In this document: one piece after another, positions 37,385 through 45,915 of the stretch
Position numbering within the stretch: position 1 is the stretch's first letter
Layout: every line of letters starts with the position of its first letter
Assembly: GCA_002049495.1 (NCBI GenBank)
Contig: LLYS01000004.1
Coordinates: forward strand, 62,001 to 126,000
Direction: 5' to 3'
Length of the DNA: 64,000 bases
From: Epsilonproteobacteria bacterium tcs-49
Lineage (GTDB): Bacteria > Campylobacterota > Campylobacteria > Campylobacterales > Sulfurovaceae
Notes under the pieces: generated by a model
The model's input: only the letters and a program-made list of their open reading frames with translations
Told to the model about the DNA's origin: nothing
The model's database searches: none
Translations under genes and position numbers: made by a program

Positions 37385-38842
37385 ATGGCACTGCAAAACC
37401 TTTCTATTTTACTGGTTGATGACGAGATGCAGATTCGCCGCCTGCTTTCGCGCTTTTTAAAAAAGCTGTGCGGCGAAGTCTTAAGCGCAAAAAACGGCAA
37501 AGAGGCGCTGGAACTTTTTGAACGCCGCCCCGTCGATATCGTCATTACCGATATCCGGATGCCGGCTATGAACGGGATCGAACTGCTCAAGGCGATCAAA
37601 GCATCCGATCCCGAACAAACGGTGATTCTTTTTTCCGGCTCCAACGATTACGACTTTTTAATAGAGGCGATCAATCTGGGAGCGGACAGGTTTTTCAACA
37701 AACCGCTGGATTTTGACAAACTCCGCTCGGGGTTGGAAAACATCGCCAAAAAACTTTCGGCGCAGAAAGAAAATGCGCAGTACCAAAAGATGATGCAGCG
37801 CCAGTGGGATATGCAGCTGCAAAACTCCAAAGAGCAGCTGCATGAGTTTGAGCAGTACCAGCAGCTGCTGATGAACTCCACCTGTATCAGAAGGTTCGAC
37901 ACAAAGGGAAAGGTCACCTACGCCAATACAAAGCTCGCGCGAAAAATGCGGCGGAAGCCGGAACAGATGTACGGTACCCCCGCATATAAAGACGCCGCAC
38001 GGAAGCAGCGCCCCCTCTCTTTTGAAAAAGTGCGCAGCATCCTCAAACAAAGCCCCCGGTTTCAATCTATCATCGCCCACTCCCGCGAGGGGGATTCCCC
38101 GTTGTACCTTGACAGCTTTATAGCCCCTATCAAGGATCAAAGCGGCGGCATCAAAGAGTTTCTCGAAATCGGCTACGACGTCAGCAGGATCTATTCGCTC
38201 AACCGCCGTATGGAGAAACTCAACGATGAAGTGATCTACCTGTTGGGGTCCGTTGCCGAAAGCCGCTCTATCGAGACGGCTTCCCATCTGCACAGAGTCA
38301 CGGGCTACTGCTCAATTTTGGCAAAATACACCGATATGAGCAAAGAGGAGCGGGAAATTTTTAAACGTGCCGTACCGCTGCACGATATCGGCAAGATCGC
38401 CGTACCAAACCGCATCTTGCAAAAACGGGGCCCCTTAGACGACGAAGAGTTTGAGCAGGTCAAGGAACACACCACGATAGGCCACAATATCCTGTGCAGC
38501 GTAGACAATGATATCTTTACCGCGGCGGCCGATATCGCTTTAAGCCACCATGAAAAATATGACGGCAGCGGTTACCCGCTGGGACTCAAGGGCACCGAGA
38601 TCAGCTTCATGGGGCGCCTCGTGGCTATAGCGGACGTATTTGACGCCCTGACTTCCAAACGCGCTTATAAGAAGGAGTGGGATATTGACCAATCGCTGCA
38701 CATCATAAAAAAAGAGCGGGGATCCCACTTTGATCCGCAGATACACGATCTGTTTTTTGATCATATCGATGAGATTTTAGAGTTCAAACAGCAGATCAGA
38801 GAGGGAAAACTGTGCAGTTTTTTACACCGCCGCTGCAACTGA
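37385..38842 (+). CDS. Response regulator with PAS-like and HD-GYP domains
   Basis: A 485-residue protein. The receiver (1-120) carries the acidic pair DDE and a phosphorylation aspartate in VITDIRMP. A coiled coil and a degenerate PAS domain (about 165-275) follow. The HD-GYP domain has HDIGK and GSGYPLGLKG intact, so c-di-GMP hydrolysis is expected. It overlaps the downstream kinase gene by 31 bases, making a tight two-component pair under an FNR-type box. Confidence 0.93.
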   Translation: MALQNLSILLVDDEMQIRRLLSRFLKKLCGEVLSAKNGKEALELFERRPVDIVITDIRMPAMNGIELLKAIKASDPEQTVILFSGSNDYDFLIEAINLGADRFFNKPLDFDKLRSGLENIAKKLSAQKENAQYQKMMQRQWDMQLQNSKEQLHEFEQYQQLLMNSTCIRRFDTKGKVTYANTKLARKMRRKPEQMYGTPAYKDAARKQRPLSFEKVRSILKQSPRFQSIIAHSREGDSPLYLDSFIAPIKDQSGGIKEFLEIGYDVSRIYSLNRRMEKLNDEVIYLLGSVAESRSIETASHLHRVTGYCSILAKYTDMSKEEREIFKRAVPLHDIGKIAVPNRILQKRGPLDDEEFEQVKEHTTIGHNILCSVDNDIFTAAADIALSHHEKYDGSGYPLGLKGTEISFMGRLVAIADVFDALTSKRAYKKEWDIDQSLHIIKKERGSHFDPQIHDLFFDHIDEILEFKQQIREGKLCSFLHRRCN

Positions 38843-40245
38843 TCCGCCAACTCCGTGACTCCCTTTGCAGCGGTGAAAAGGCAAGCCGAAAGTTGGTGCG
38901 GATGCACCTGCTGGCGTTTGTGATAACGACCTCGGCAATCATCAGCTCCTTTTTGGCGCTGTATTACTTAAGCGGTTTGCAAAAACAGGATGCGCACGTT
39001 ATCAATCTCAGCGGCAAGCAGCGGATGCTGACGCAAAAAACGATCCTGCTTGCGACCAAATACACCTATGTTAAAAATCCCGACGATATGGAAACCCTGC
39101 AGCGGCTGCTGCACCGTATCCATCAAAACGAAACCGTCCTCAGAAAGAGGGCAAACCTGCAACAAAGCCCGCTGCATGGAAAGATCGATCAAAAGATACA
39201 AACCCTCATCCGCTATAAGGAGATGCTGCAAACCTCCGCTCCCTCCCTGAAAATTCTCGCGCGGTTTGAACGGACGGCGCTGGAGCTGCAAAACCTCTTT
39301 GACCGAAGCACGGAGACAAAAGAGCGCGCCCTGGGCCAAAAGATCGAACTGCTGCACAAAGTGCTCCTTCTTACCGCCACCGTCTTGCTGCTGACCGTCG
39401 TCGCGGAGACACTGCTGATCTTTCGCCCCGCTATCTTCGAGATACTTAAACGCACCCAACAGCTGCACACGCTCAACGGGCAGCTGCACAAACGGGTGGA
39501 ACAAGCGGTCGCGCAAAAAAGGGAGCAGGAGCTGCTGCTGATGCAAAAGACCAAAGCCGCCGAAATGGGAGAACTGATCAACAATATCGCCCACCAGTGG
39601 CGCCAACCCATCACCATCGTCAATCTCTACCTCGATTCCGTAGCCGAGGATTTGAAAGAGGGCTCTTTTGATAAAAAAGAGTTGCTGCAGATGCTGCAAA
39701 GTGCCAAGGAGACCATGGGGCACATGTCCGAAACCATCGATGAGTTCCGCAGCTTTTTTCTCCCCGCAAAAACACGGGAGCGATTCAACCTGAAAGACTC
39801 CATCCTCCGTGTTGAAAGGTTGATGCACCACCATTTAAGCTACCTTGATATCGATGTGTGTTACGACTTCAACGAAGGGGATTTTAGCGCATTCGGCCGC
39901 CGCGGGGAGCTGGAACAATGCCTTATGGTCCTGATCAACAACGCCAAAGACGCCATCCTTTCCCGAAGAAAAAACTCAAAACACAAAGGCGGGACGCTGC
40001 TGTTTAGCCTGCAAAAAGACACCGCAGGAACCAGCCTCTCCCTGACCGATGACGGAGGGGGTATCCCCAAGGGGATCGGTTCAAAAATCTTTGAACCCTA
40101 CTTTAGCACAAAAGAGAGTGAAGGCACGGGCGTGGGGCTGTATATGTGCAAAAAGATCATCACCGACCGTTTCGGCGGTGATCTGGTATTTAGCGTGGCA
40201 AACGGTTATACCACCTTTACGATCATCCTTCCGGAGGATCCATAA
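38812..40245 (+). CDS. Sensor histidine kinase with PilJ/NarX-like periplasmic domain
   Basis: A 477-residue kinase. Two membrane segments (about 33-52 and 185-203) enclose a helical domain with the P-box-like INLSGKQRMLTQKT (64-77). The phosphoacceptor helix is NIAHQWRQP (H261), the form common in Campylobacterota, and the ATPase part has DDGGGIPKG and GTGVGLYMCK. It probably controls the HD-GYP regulator with which its gene overlaps. Confidence 0.92.
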   Translation: MQFFTPPLQLIRQLRDSLCSGEKASRKLVRMHLLAFVITTSAIISSFLALYYLSGLQKQDAHVINLSGKQRMLTQKTILLATKYTYVKNPDDMETLQRLLHRIHQNETVLRKRANLQQSPLHGKIDQKIQTLIRYKEMLQTSAPSLKILARFERTALELQNLFDRSTETKERALGQKIELLHKVLLLTATVLLLTVVAETLLIFRPAIFEILKRTQQLHTLNGQLHKRVEQAVAQKREQELLLMQKTKAAEMGELINNIAHQWRQPITIVNLYLDSVAEDLKEGSFDKKELLQMLQSAKETMGHMSETIDEFRSFFLPAKTRERFNLKDSILRVERLMHHHLSYLDIDVCYDFNEGDFSAFGRRGELEQCLMVLINNAKDAILSRRKNSKHKGGTLLFSLQKDTAGTSLSLTDDGGGIPKGIGSKIFEPYFSTKESEGTGVGLYMCKKIITDRFGGDLVFSVANGYTTFTIILPEDP

Positions 40246-40924
40246 ACGACAGCGGTGTTCTTTTCTGTATCCGCTTACGCAGACTCTCTTTAAAGGAGGG
40301 TGCCGCCGCGTTGGAGAAGAGCAGGTTTTTAACTGTTTTTTCATTATCGCTCGGATTTTGAAACGCCCGGGTCGCTTCCATAACGGTGACGGCGATAGGA
40401 GGACGCTGCACCAGATACAACCCGTCCGCGCGGCAGACCACTCCCTCTTGCAAAACCCGCATATACCACCCGGTTTTCCCGCTATCGTAAATATATCTTG
40501 TAAAGCCGCTCTCCTCCCAGCGTTTGGAAATTTTCCAGCAGGGTTTTCGGGGTTGCGTTACTTCAAAAAGCGCGGTTCCGATACGGTAGATATCCCCGAT
40601 ACACACCTGCTCTTCGCTCAGCGTACTGACGGTAAAGTTTTCCCCCAACGCGCCGAAGGGCAGATGGGATCGCTGTAAAAAGCGGCACCAGGATTCGTAA
40701 TGCAGTACGGAGTTGACAAAGATCGCTTTATCCACTCCGCCGTGATGCGCCGTATCGGCGACCTCATCTCCCTCAAGCCCGTCAAACCCCACGTTTAACA
40801 TGCCATCAACGCTCTCTTTAAAAAAAGCGGTGGTCCATTTGGGAGTGACGCAACTGTGTTTTTGCTCTATGGTCTGTACTTTTCCAGTCTGTATCGACAG
40901 TAGCTGCGCTACATTGATTGCCAT
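40223..40924 (-). CDS. MOSC-domain protein (YiiM-like)
   Basis: A 233-residue protein with the YiiM/MOSC pattern: DGLEGDEVADTAHHGG, FGALGENFTV, IGTALFEVTQPRKPCWKI. The conserved cysteine in RKPCWK is the expected Mo-cofactor ligand. YiiM-type proteins reduce N-hydroxylated compounds and confer resistance to hydroxylaminopurine. It has its own FNR-type box next to the hydroxylamine-linked hcp gene, supporting a role against N-hydroxylated stress products. Confidence 0.85.
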   Translation of the reverse strand: MAINVAQLLSIQTGKVQTIEQKHSCVTPKWTTAFFKESVDGMLNVGFDGLEGDEVADTAHHGGVDKAIFVNSVLHYESWCRFLQRSHLPFGALGENFTVSTLSEEQVCIGDIYRIGTALFEVTQPRKPCWKISKRWEESGFTRYIYDSGKTGWYMRVLQEGVVCRADGLYLVQRPPIAVTVMEATRAFQNPSDNEKTVKNLLFSNAAAPSFKESLRKRIQKRTPLSFMDPPEG

Positions 40925-40949
40925 CGGATATTCTCCTTTTCACGGCAAG

Positions 40950-40991
40950 ATCGTAGCAAATTATAAAAAGAAAGGGTTTGATCCGTATCAA
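40950..40991 (-). promoter_or_regulatory. FNR/DNR-type box and -10 for the MOSC gene
   Basis: Minus strand TTGAT-ACGG-ATCAA (40991-40978), a full match to the FNR consensus, then 22 bp, then TACGAT (40955-40950). A TATAAT also occurs 12 bp after the box; at that spacing the box would block rather than activate. Confidence 0.68.
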
Positions 40992-41019
40992 AATCCCCGC
41001 AGAAGATGCGGGGAGGGTT

Positions 41020-42342
41020 TTAGGCGGCTTGAAGAAGTTTTTTCAAATCCTCTTCGGCGTCGCCGGTGAGGTGCAGATTGAAGTGCTGCGCAAGGAAGTT
41101 GAAGATATCCTCGTTGACAAACTGCGGCGGCTTCGGCCCCAGATAGATATCTTGAACACCCAGACTAAACAGCGCCAGCAGAATGATCACCGCTTTTTGC
41201 TCCATCCAGGAAAGCACGATGGAGACGGGCAGGTCGTTGATAGGCGTATCCAGCGCTTCGCTCAGCGCTTTGGCGATCTCGACGGCGCCGTTGCTGTCGT
41301 TGCACTGCCCAAGGTCGATATAGCGGGGGATATCGGTCCCTTCGATATTGCCAAAATCGATATCGTTAAAGCGGAACTTCCCGCAGCTTGAGGTGATGAT
41401 GACGCAGTCTTTTGGCAGGTTTTGCGCCATTTCACGGTAGTAGTTGCCCGCTTTTCCGGGAGCATCGCAACCGGCGATGACGAAAAACTTGCGGATTTTG
41501 CCCTCTTGCAGCGCTTGCAGAATTTGCGGCGCCAAAGTAAGCACGGTTTTGTAGTGGTGTCCGGTGTTGAGTGTGGTATCCGCGTCCCAGCCGTCGGCGT
41601 CTTCACACTGCAGCGTACGCTCGATCAACTCGCTGAAATCGTCGTTTTCGATCTGTGTGGCTCCCTCCACACCCACGATCTTGTAGGTAAAAAGCCGGTC
41701 CAGATAGCCGCAATCTTTTTTAGGAGGTACGATGCAGTTGGTGTTGACTACGAAGGTTCCGGGAAAGTGCTCCATCAGTTTGGCCTGATCGAACCACGCT
41801 TTGCCCACGTTGCCTTTGAGGTGTTCATACTTTCGCAGCTCGGGATAGCCGTGCGCGGGCAGCATCTCGGAGTGGGTGTAGATATTGATCCCCCTGTCTT
41901 TGGTCGCTTCCAGCAGCTTTTCAAGCATCTCCAGGTTGTGGCCGCTGACCAGAATCGCTTTGCCCTCGACCCGGTTTTGCGATACGGTTACGGGCGTGGG
42001 GACGCCGAACTTGCCCGTATGGGCGTTTGAAAGCTTATCCATCACCTCCACGCCCGCGCTGCCCACTTTCATCAGCTGGGCGATGTGGTCTTGGAAATTG
42101 AAATTGACGTTTGTAAGCGTAAAGTACAGCGTCTCGCTCATCACGTCATCGACGCTTTTGGTCTGCGCGGGCTGCAGCTCGTTGAGGTGTTCACGGTACG
42201 CCGACAACCCTTTGAGACCGAAAATCATCGTATCTTGCAATCTGGTTAAATTCTCATCTTTCCCGCAGGTCCCTACCTCGGCGCCGTTGCTGCCGCATCC
42301 GCCCGGGGCACTCATTTCGCATTGGTAACAAAACATACTCAT
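41020..42342 (-). CDS. hcp: Hydroxylamine reductase (hybrid-cluster protein), short class III form
   Basis: A 440-residue hybrid-cluster protein. The N-terminal cysteines C5, C8, C16 and C26 bind a 4Fe-4S cluster, and later cysteines/histidines (HNLEM, NTNCIVPP, GCDAPGK, SSCGKFRFND) bind the hybrid cluster. The length is about 100 residues below E. coli Hcp and fits the class III form missing one helical bundle. Hcp removes NO or hydroxylamine in anaerobes. An FNR-type box lies upstream. Confidence 0.92.
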   Translation of the reverse strand: MSMFCYQCEMSAPGGCGSNGAEVGTCGKDENLTRLQDTMIFGLKGLSAYREHLNELQPAQTKSVDDVMSETLYFTLTNVNFNFQDHIAQLMKVGSAGVEVMDKLSNAHTGKFGVPTPVTVSQNRVEGKAILVSGHNLEMLEKLLEATKDRGINIYTHSEMLPAHGYPELRKYEHLKGNVGKAWFDQAKLMEHFPGTFVVNTNCIVPPKKDCGYLDRLFTYKIVGVEGATQIENDDFSELIERTLQCEDADGWDADTTLNTGHHYKTVLTLAPQILQALQEGKIRKFFVIAGCDAPGKAGNYYREMAQNLPKDCVIITSSCGKFRFNDIDFGNIEGTDIPRYIDLGQCNDSNGAVEIAKALSEALDTPINDLPVSIVLSWMEQKAVIILLALFSLGVQDIYLGPKPPQFVNEDIFNFLAQHFNLHLTGDAEEDLKKLLQAA

Positions 42343-42373
42343 AATTGTCTCCTGATTTTTTATTTCAGGGAGT

Positions 42374-42415
42374 ATGGTATTGGCTTTTCATCTCCTTTGC
42401 ATTGACGCGTATCAA
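42374..42415 (-). promoter_or_regulatory. FNR/DNR-type box and -10 for hcp
   Basis: Minus strand TTGAT-ACGC-GTCAA (42415-42402), then 22 bp, then TACCAT (42379-42374). The hcp ATG is 32 bases further on after CAGGAGACAATT. Confidence 0.77.
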
Positions 42416-42421
42416 GAAAAT

Positions 42422-43052
42422 TCACACCCCGACGGAGGGGCGGGGGCCAAACAGCATTTTCAAAAATGCCGCCACATAGGTTTTGACGCACCGTCGCTTT
42501 CGCTGCGGGGCGGGGTCTTCCCATCCCAGCTTCCGCATAAACCCGCTTTCAAAACACTCATCGATCAGCAGCATCTGCTTGGGCCCCAGACGCATGGAGA
42601 GCGCGTAGATGTCGCCGCCGTGTTCAAAGTAGCGGAACTCCCTGCTCTCTTCACGGTAAAATTGCGTCGCAAACACTTCATCCGCGGGCGTATACAGCAG
42701 CAAGATACCCTCCTTGCTTTTTGAGAGGTATATCTTTTCTTGCAACAGCCGCCTTAAGCAGCCGCTCGGGGAAAGCCACGGGCAGCAGATTTGAGCGCTG
42801 CGTATCCAAAAGTCCCGGATGGAACTCCAGACGCAACTGTTCGATAAAAGCGGGCTCTTCAATTGTGCGGCGATTAAGCTCGTGCAGGAGCGCTTTGGGG
42901 CAAAACAGGGCGTTTCGGCTATAGTCGCTGTCAAGATACTCGCTTTGCAAAAACTCCTGCGTGCCGTGAAGTTGTTCAATGATAAAATAAAACAGCGGCT
43001 TCTCCTCCACCTTGTAGGAGCGGATCGCGCTGATAATTCGATCTTTTTTCAT
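42422..43052 (-). pseudogene. Frameshifted conserved gene of unknown function
   Basis: The first part reads from 43052 as MKKDRIISAIRSYKVEEKP for roughly 100 residues and then loses coherence before a stop at 42678. The other minus frame becomes protein-like from about 42755 (LLQEKIYLSKSKEG onward) and runs to 42422. A single-base shift near 42740-42770 would join them into a product of about 209 residues. I do not recognise the family. It may be a real pseudogene, an assembly error at an A-rich stretch, or a +1 recoding site. Confidence 0.6.
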
Positions 43053-43154
43053 ATGCTATTTTCCGTTATATTTTTCTTAAATCCTTTTAAGCAAAAGAAG
43101 TTCCATTAAGAAACTCTGTGTTATAGTACACGAACTTTATCCCAAAGGTAGGTG

Positions 43155-45032
43155 ATGGATCTTTTTCAACGAGGAACATTTTACGCGAAATTCATTTTAT
43201 ATTTTATTCTTTTTGGCATGATCATCGCCGTCGCTACGTCAACGATCAATTATAAACTCAGTTATAAAAATATAGAAAAACAGGTCAAGACCGATGCCCA
43301 ACTGGTTGCCCGGACCAAACAGATGCAGATCGAAAACTTCATGGAAGATATTCGCCGCAAACTGCGCGCCGTGGAAAACAACCCCCTGTTTCAAAGCTAT
43401 CTGGACGATCCGGCAAATAAAAAAGCGGTGCAAAACCTCCTCTACGCGATGCTGGCGGGAAATAAAAACTTTTTTCAGGTACGCTACCTGGACGCCTCGG
43501 GAAAAGAGCAGATCCGCGCAGAGCGGCTGCGCTTTGGCCGCGGAATGCAGCTTGTCAAGGAGCAGAACCTGCAGAATAAATCCAACCGATACTACTTTCA
43601 AGAGACCAAACTGCTCTCCTCGCAGCTATACTACACCTCCAATCTTGATCTCAACGTAGAAAACGGGAAGATCGAAAAACCGATACGTCCCACCCTGCGT
43701 ATCGCGAAACCGATCTATAGCGACGAACGTTTCCGTGGCATCGTAATCATCAACGTTTCAATGCGCCACCTTTTAAACCTGCTGGCGCAATCAAGCATTT
43801 TCAACGTTTATATCGTCGACAAGGAGGGGTATTTCCTCCTGCATCCGGACAAAGACGCCGCCTGGGGCCGCTACCTCGAAGGCGATACGCTCCTTGAGAG
43901 CCTCGCCGGACGCAAAAGCGCAAAACTGCTTGATTCGCAGGAGTATTTCTCTACCACCTTCAGCGCAGTCACCTTAGAACACCTCTTTCAAAACAGGGAG
44001 GGGTTGCAGCTGATTTTGCAGACGAAACAGAACTACCTTCAAAGAATGGAGCAGGATAATTACAAGCTTGCGCTTATCATCGCCGCCCTGATCGTCGCCA
44101 TCTCCATCCCTTTGGGCTTTTTACTGGCGATCCGCCCCGCAAAAACCCAGCAGCGCCTGGACGAACTCAATAAACTCAATAAGCGTTCACTGGATATTAT
44201 CGACCGCTACGTCCTGACATCGACCACCGACCCCAAAGGCTATATCGTCGATATCAGCAGCGCCTACTGCCGCCTGAGCGGTTACGACAGAAGCGAACTT
44301 ACGGGCCGGAAGCACTCCTTTTTTAAAAGCGATAAGTTCTCCAGCGAAGAGTACGCTCAGCTGTGGAAAACGATCGGCAGCGGCAACGTTTGGCGCGGCG
44401 AGATGCAAAATCGCGCCAAAAACGGCGAATATTTCTGGATCGATCTGACTATTTTGCCGCTGAGAAACGCTCAGGACAGGATAGAGGGCTATACGGGAAT
44501 CGCCACCGATATTACCGATAAGAAACTGATAGAAAAGCTTTCCCAGGAAGACAAACTGACCAAAACATACAACCGCACCAAACTGGATTTGACCCTGGAG
44601 CGCGAATATGAGAAATACCAAAGCGCCGATAAACCCCTGAGCGTCATCCTGGTCGATATCGACCACTTCAAAGCGGTCAACGACACCTACGGCCACCTCG
44701 TGGGCGATAGCGTCCTTGTGGAGGTAAGTACCGTTTTAAAAGACAATGTCGATCGCGACGACCTGGTGGGACGCTGGGGCGGAGAAGAGTTTTTGATCAT
44801 CTGCAAAGCCGCCGAACTCTCCCACGCCGCACAGATCGCCCGGCGCCTGCAAGAGCGCATCGCCGCAAAGGATTTTAGCAGCGTCGGAAAAGTGACGGCC
44901 AGCTTCGGCGTTGCCCAACTGCACCCCGAAGATACCGCGGATACTTTGATCAAAAAGGCCGACGACGCCCTTTACCGGGCGAAAGAGGCGGGGAGAAACC
45001 GGGTTGAGACGGAGGATCAGTCGGCCAGATAG
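43155..45032 (+). CDS. Diguanylate cyclase with periplasmic CACHE-type sensor and PAS domain
   Basis: A 625-residue membrane protein. The N-terminal membrane helix (about 11-31), a large double-CACHE-type periplasmic region (about 35-295), and a second helix (about 305-325) precede a PAS domain (about 345-460) and a GGDEF domain with GGEEF. The RxxD inhibitory site is replaced (D at the arginine position), so product inhibition may be absent. The ATG at 43155 follows AAAGGTAGG. Ligand unknown. Confidence 0.92.
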   Translation: MDLFQRGTFYAKFILYFILFGMIIAVATSTINYKLSYKNIEKQVKTDAQLVARTKQMQIENFMEDIRRKLRAVENNPLFQSYLDDPANKKAVQNLLYAMLAGNKNFFQVRYLDASGKEQIRAERLRFGRGMQLVKEQNLQNKSNRYYFQETKLLSSQLYYTSNLDLNVENGKIEKPIRPTLRIAKPIYSDERFRGIVIINVSMRHLLNLLAQSSIFNVYIVDKEGYFLLHPDKDAAWGRYLEGDTLLESLAGRKSAKLLDSQEYFSTTFSAVTLEHLFQNREGLQLILQTKQNYLQRMEQDNYKLALIIAALIVAISIPLGFLLAIRPAKTQQRLDELNKLNKRSLDIIDRYVLTSTTDPKGYIVDISSAYCRLSGYDRSELTGRKHSFFKSDKFSSEEYAQLWKTIGSGNVWRGEMQNRAKNGEYFWIDLTILPLRNAQDRIEGYTGIATDITDKKLIEKLSQEDKLTKTYNRTKLDLTLEREYEKYQSADKPLSVILVDIDHFKAVNDTYGHLVGDSVLVEVSTVLKDNVDRDDLVGRWGGEEFLIICKAAELSHAAQIARRLQERIAAKDFSSVGKVTASFGVAQLHPEDTADTLIKKADDALYRAKEAGRNRVETEDQSAR

Positions 45033-45460
45033 TGGGCAAACAACTCCTCCAGCGCCAAATCTCCGTCGGCTTTGCGGTATTTGTACACTTTTTTATACAG
45101 GATATACTTTTCGATAATGTTCATCTGCGCAAGCTTGTCGTAAACCGAAAGGATAAGCTCCCCGTTGGAGGGGATATTTTTATACTCCACCTTCATAAAC
45201 TCTTTGTGAAAATGCTTCACCTCTTCGATACTGGTCAACTCCATGCTCGAACGGGCGATATACTCGATCTCTTCTTTCGTAAAGTGGCGGTCTATGCTGT
45301 GCAGGTACTGCTCAAGCAGTACGTTGATCTCTTCGTTGCGGTCGCTGTTGTAATCGGCGTTTTGTAAATATTTATAGAGTTTGGGCTTGGTTTTTTTCCA
45401 ATTATACAGGGTGCTGACCTGTACCTCGAATCGTTGACTGATCTCTTTATTGCTTAACAA
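45017..45460 (-). CDS. Predicted helix-turn-helix protein of unknown function
   Basis: A 147-residue protein starting at a TTG (GGAGAGAACC upstream). The first about 25 residues (NKEISQRFEVQVSTLYNWK) form a convincing helix-turn-helix; the remainder is helical and charged (about 50-145) with no known domain. It overlaps the end of the convergent cyclase gene by 16 bases. A DNA-binding role is likely, its targets unknown. Confidence 0.7.
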   Translation of the reverse strand: MLSNKEISQRFEVQVSTLYNWKKTKPKLYKYLQNADYNSDRNEEINVLLEQYLHSIDRHFTKEEIEYIARSSMELTSIEEVKHFHKEFMKVEYKNIPSNGELILSVYDKLAQMNIIEKYILYKKVYKYRKADGDLALEELFAHYLAD

Positions 45461-45482
45461 GGTTCTCTCCGTTTCTCGTTAT

Positions 45483-45908
45483 TTATTTCTCATCTTGGCT
45501 GCGCTTGATCATCGCCGCTTCGTTGATGATGGCGTATGTCCCCGTGGCGTAGGCCACAAGCGTATCTTTGGCAAACAGTTCGACCGTGGCAAAGGCGGTG
45601 CGCTTGGTGCGATTGATCACCCTGGCTTCGGCGCGCAGCAGGTCCCCTTTTGCGGGTTTGAGGTAGTTGATCTTGATCTCGATGGTTACGCTGGTGTAGC
45701 CCTTCTCTAACTCCGAAATCACGGCATACCACCCCGTATGGTCGGCAAGCGTAGCGATCGCGCCGCCGTGAACAACGCCCAGGTGCTGCTTGTGGTGGGG
45801 GCGGATCTCAAAAGCCAACTGCGCGTACCCGCTGTCAAAATCGGTCATCTGGGCACCGATATATTCTAAAAAGCCGATATCCTCACGGTCAAGTTCATCT
45901 CTATGCAT
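45483..45908 (-). CDS. PaaI-family hotdog thioesterase
   Basis: A 141-residue hotdog-fold protein with the PaaI-type segment HLGVVHGGAIATLADHTGWYA carrying the catalytic-loop HGG and aspartate. It likely hydrolyses aryl- or acyl-CoA thioesters. It is the last gene of a leftward cluster with an ACT protein, phenylacetate-CoA ligase and IorAB, consistent with rescue of CoA from stalled arylacetyl-CoA. Confidence 0.85.
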   Translation of the reverse strand: MHRDELDREDIGFLEYIGAQMTDFDSGYAQLAFEIRPHHKQHLGVVHGGAIATLADHTGWYAVISELEKGYTSVTIEIKINYLKPAKGDLLRAEARVINRTKRTAFATVELFAKDTLVAYATGTYAIINEAAMIKRSQDEK

Positions 45909-45915
45909 ACAATTA

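Noticed and set aside
40960-40965. TATAAT 12 bp after the box upstream of the MOSC gene as the main -10
   Set aside because: The spacing differs from all other sites and would make the box a roadblock. The TACGAT at 22 bp fits the pattern, though both remain possible.
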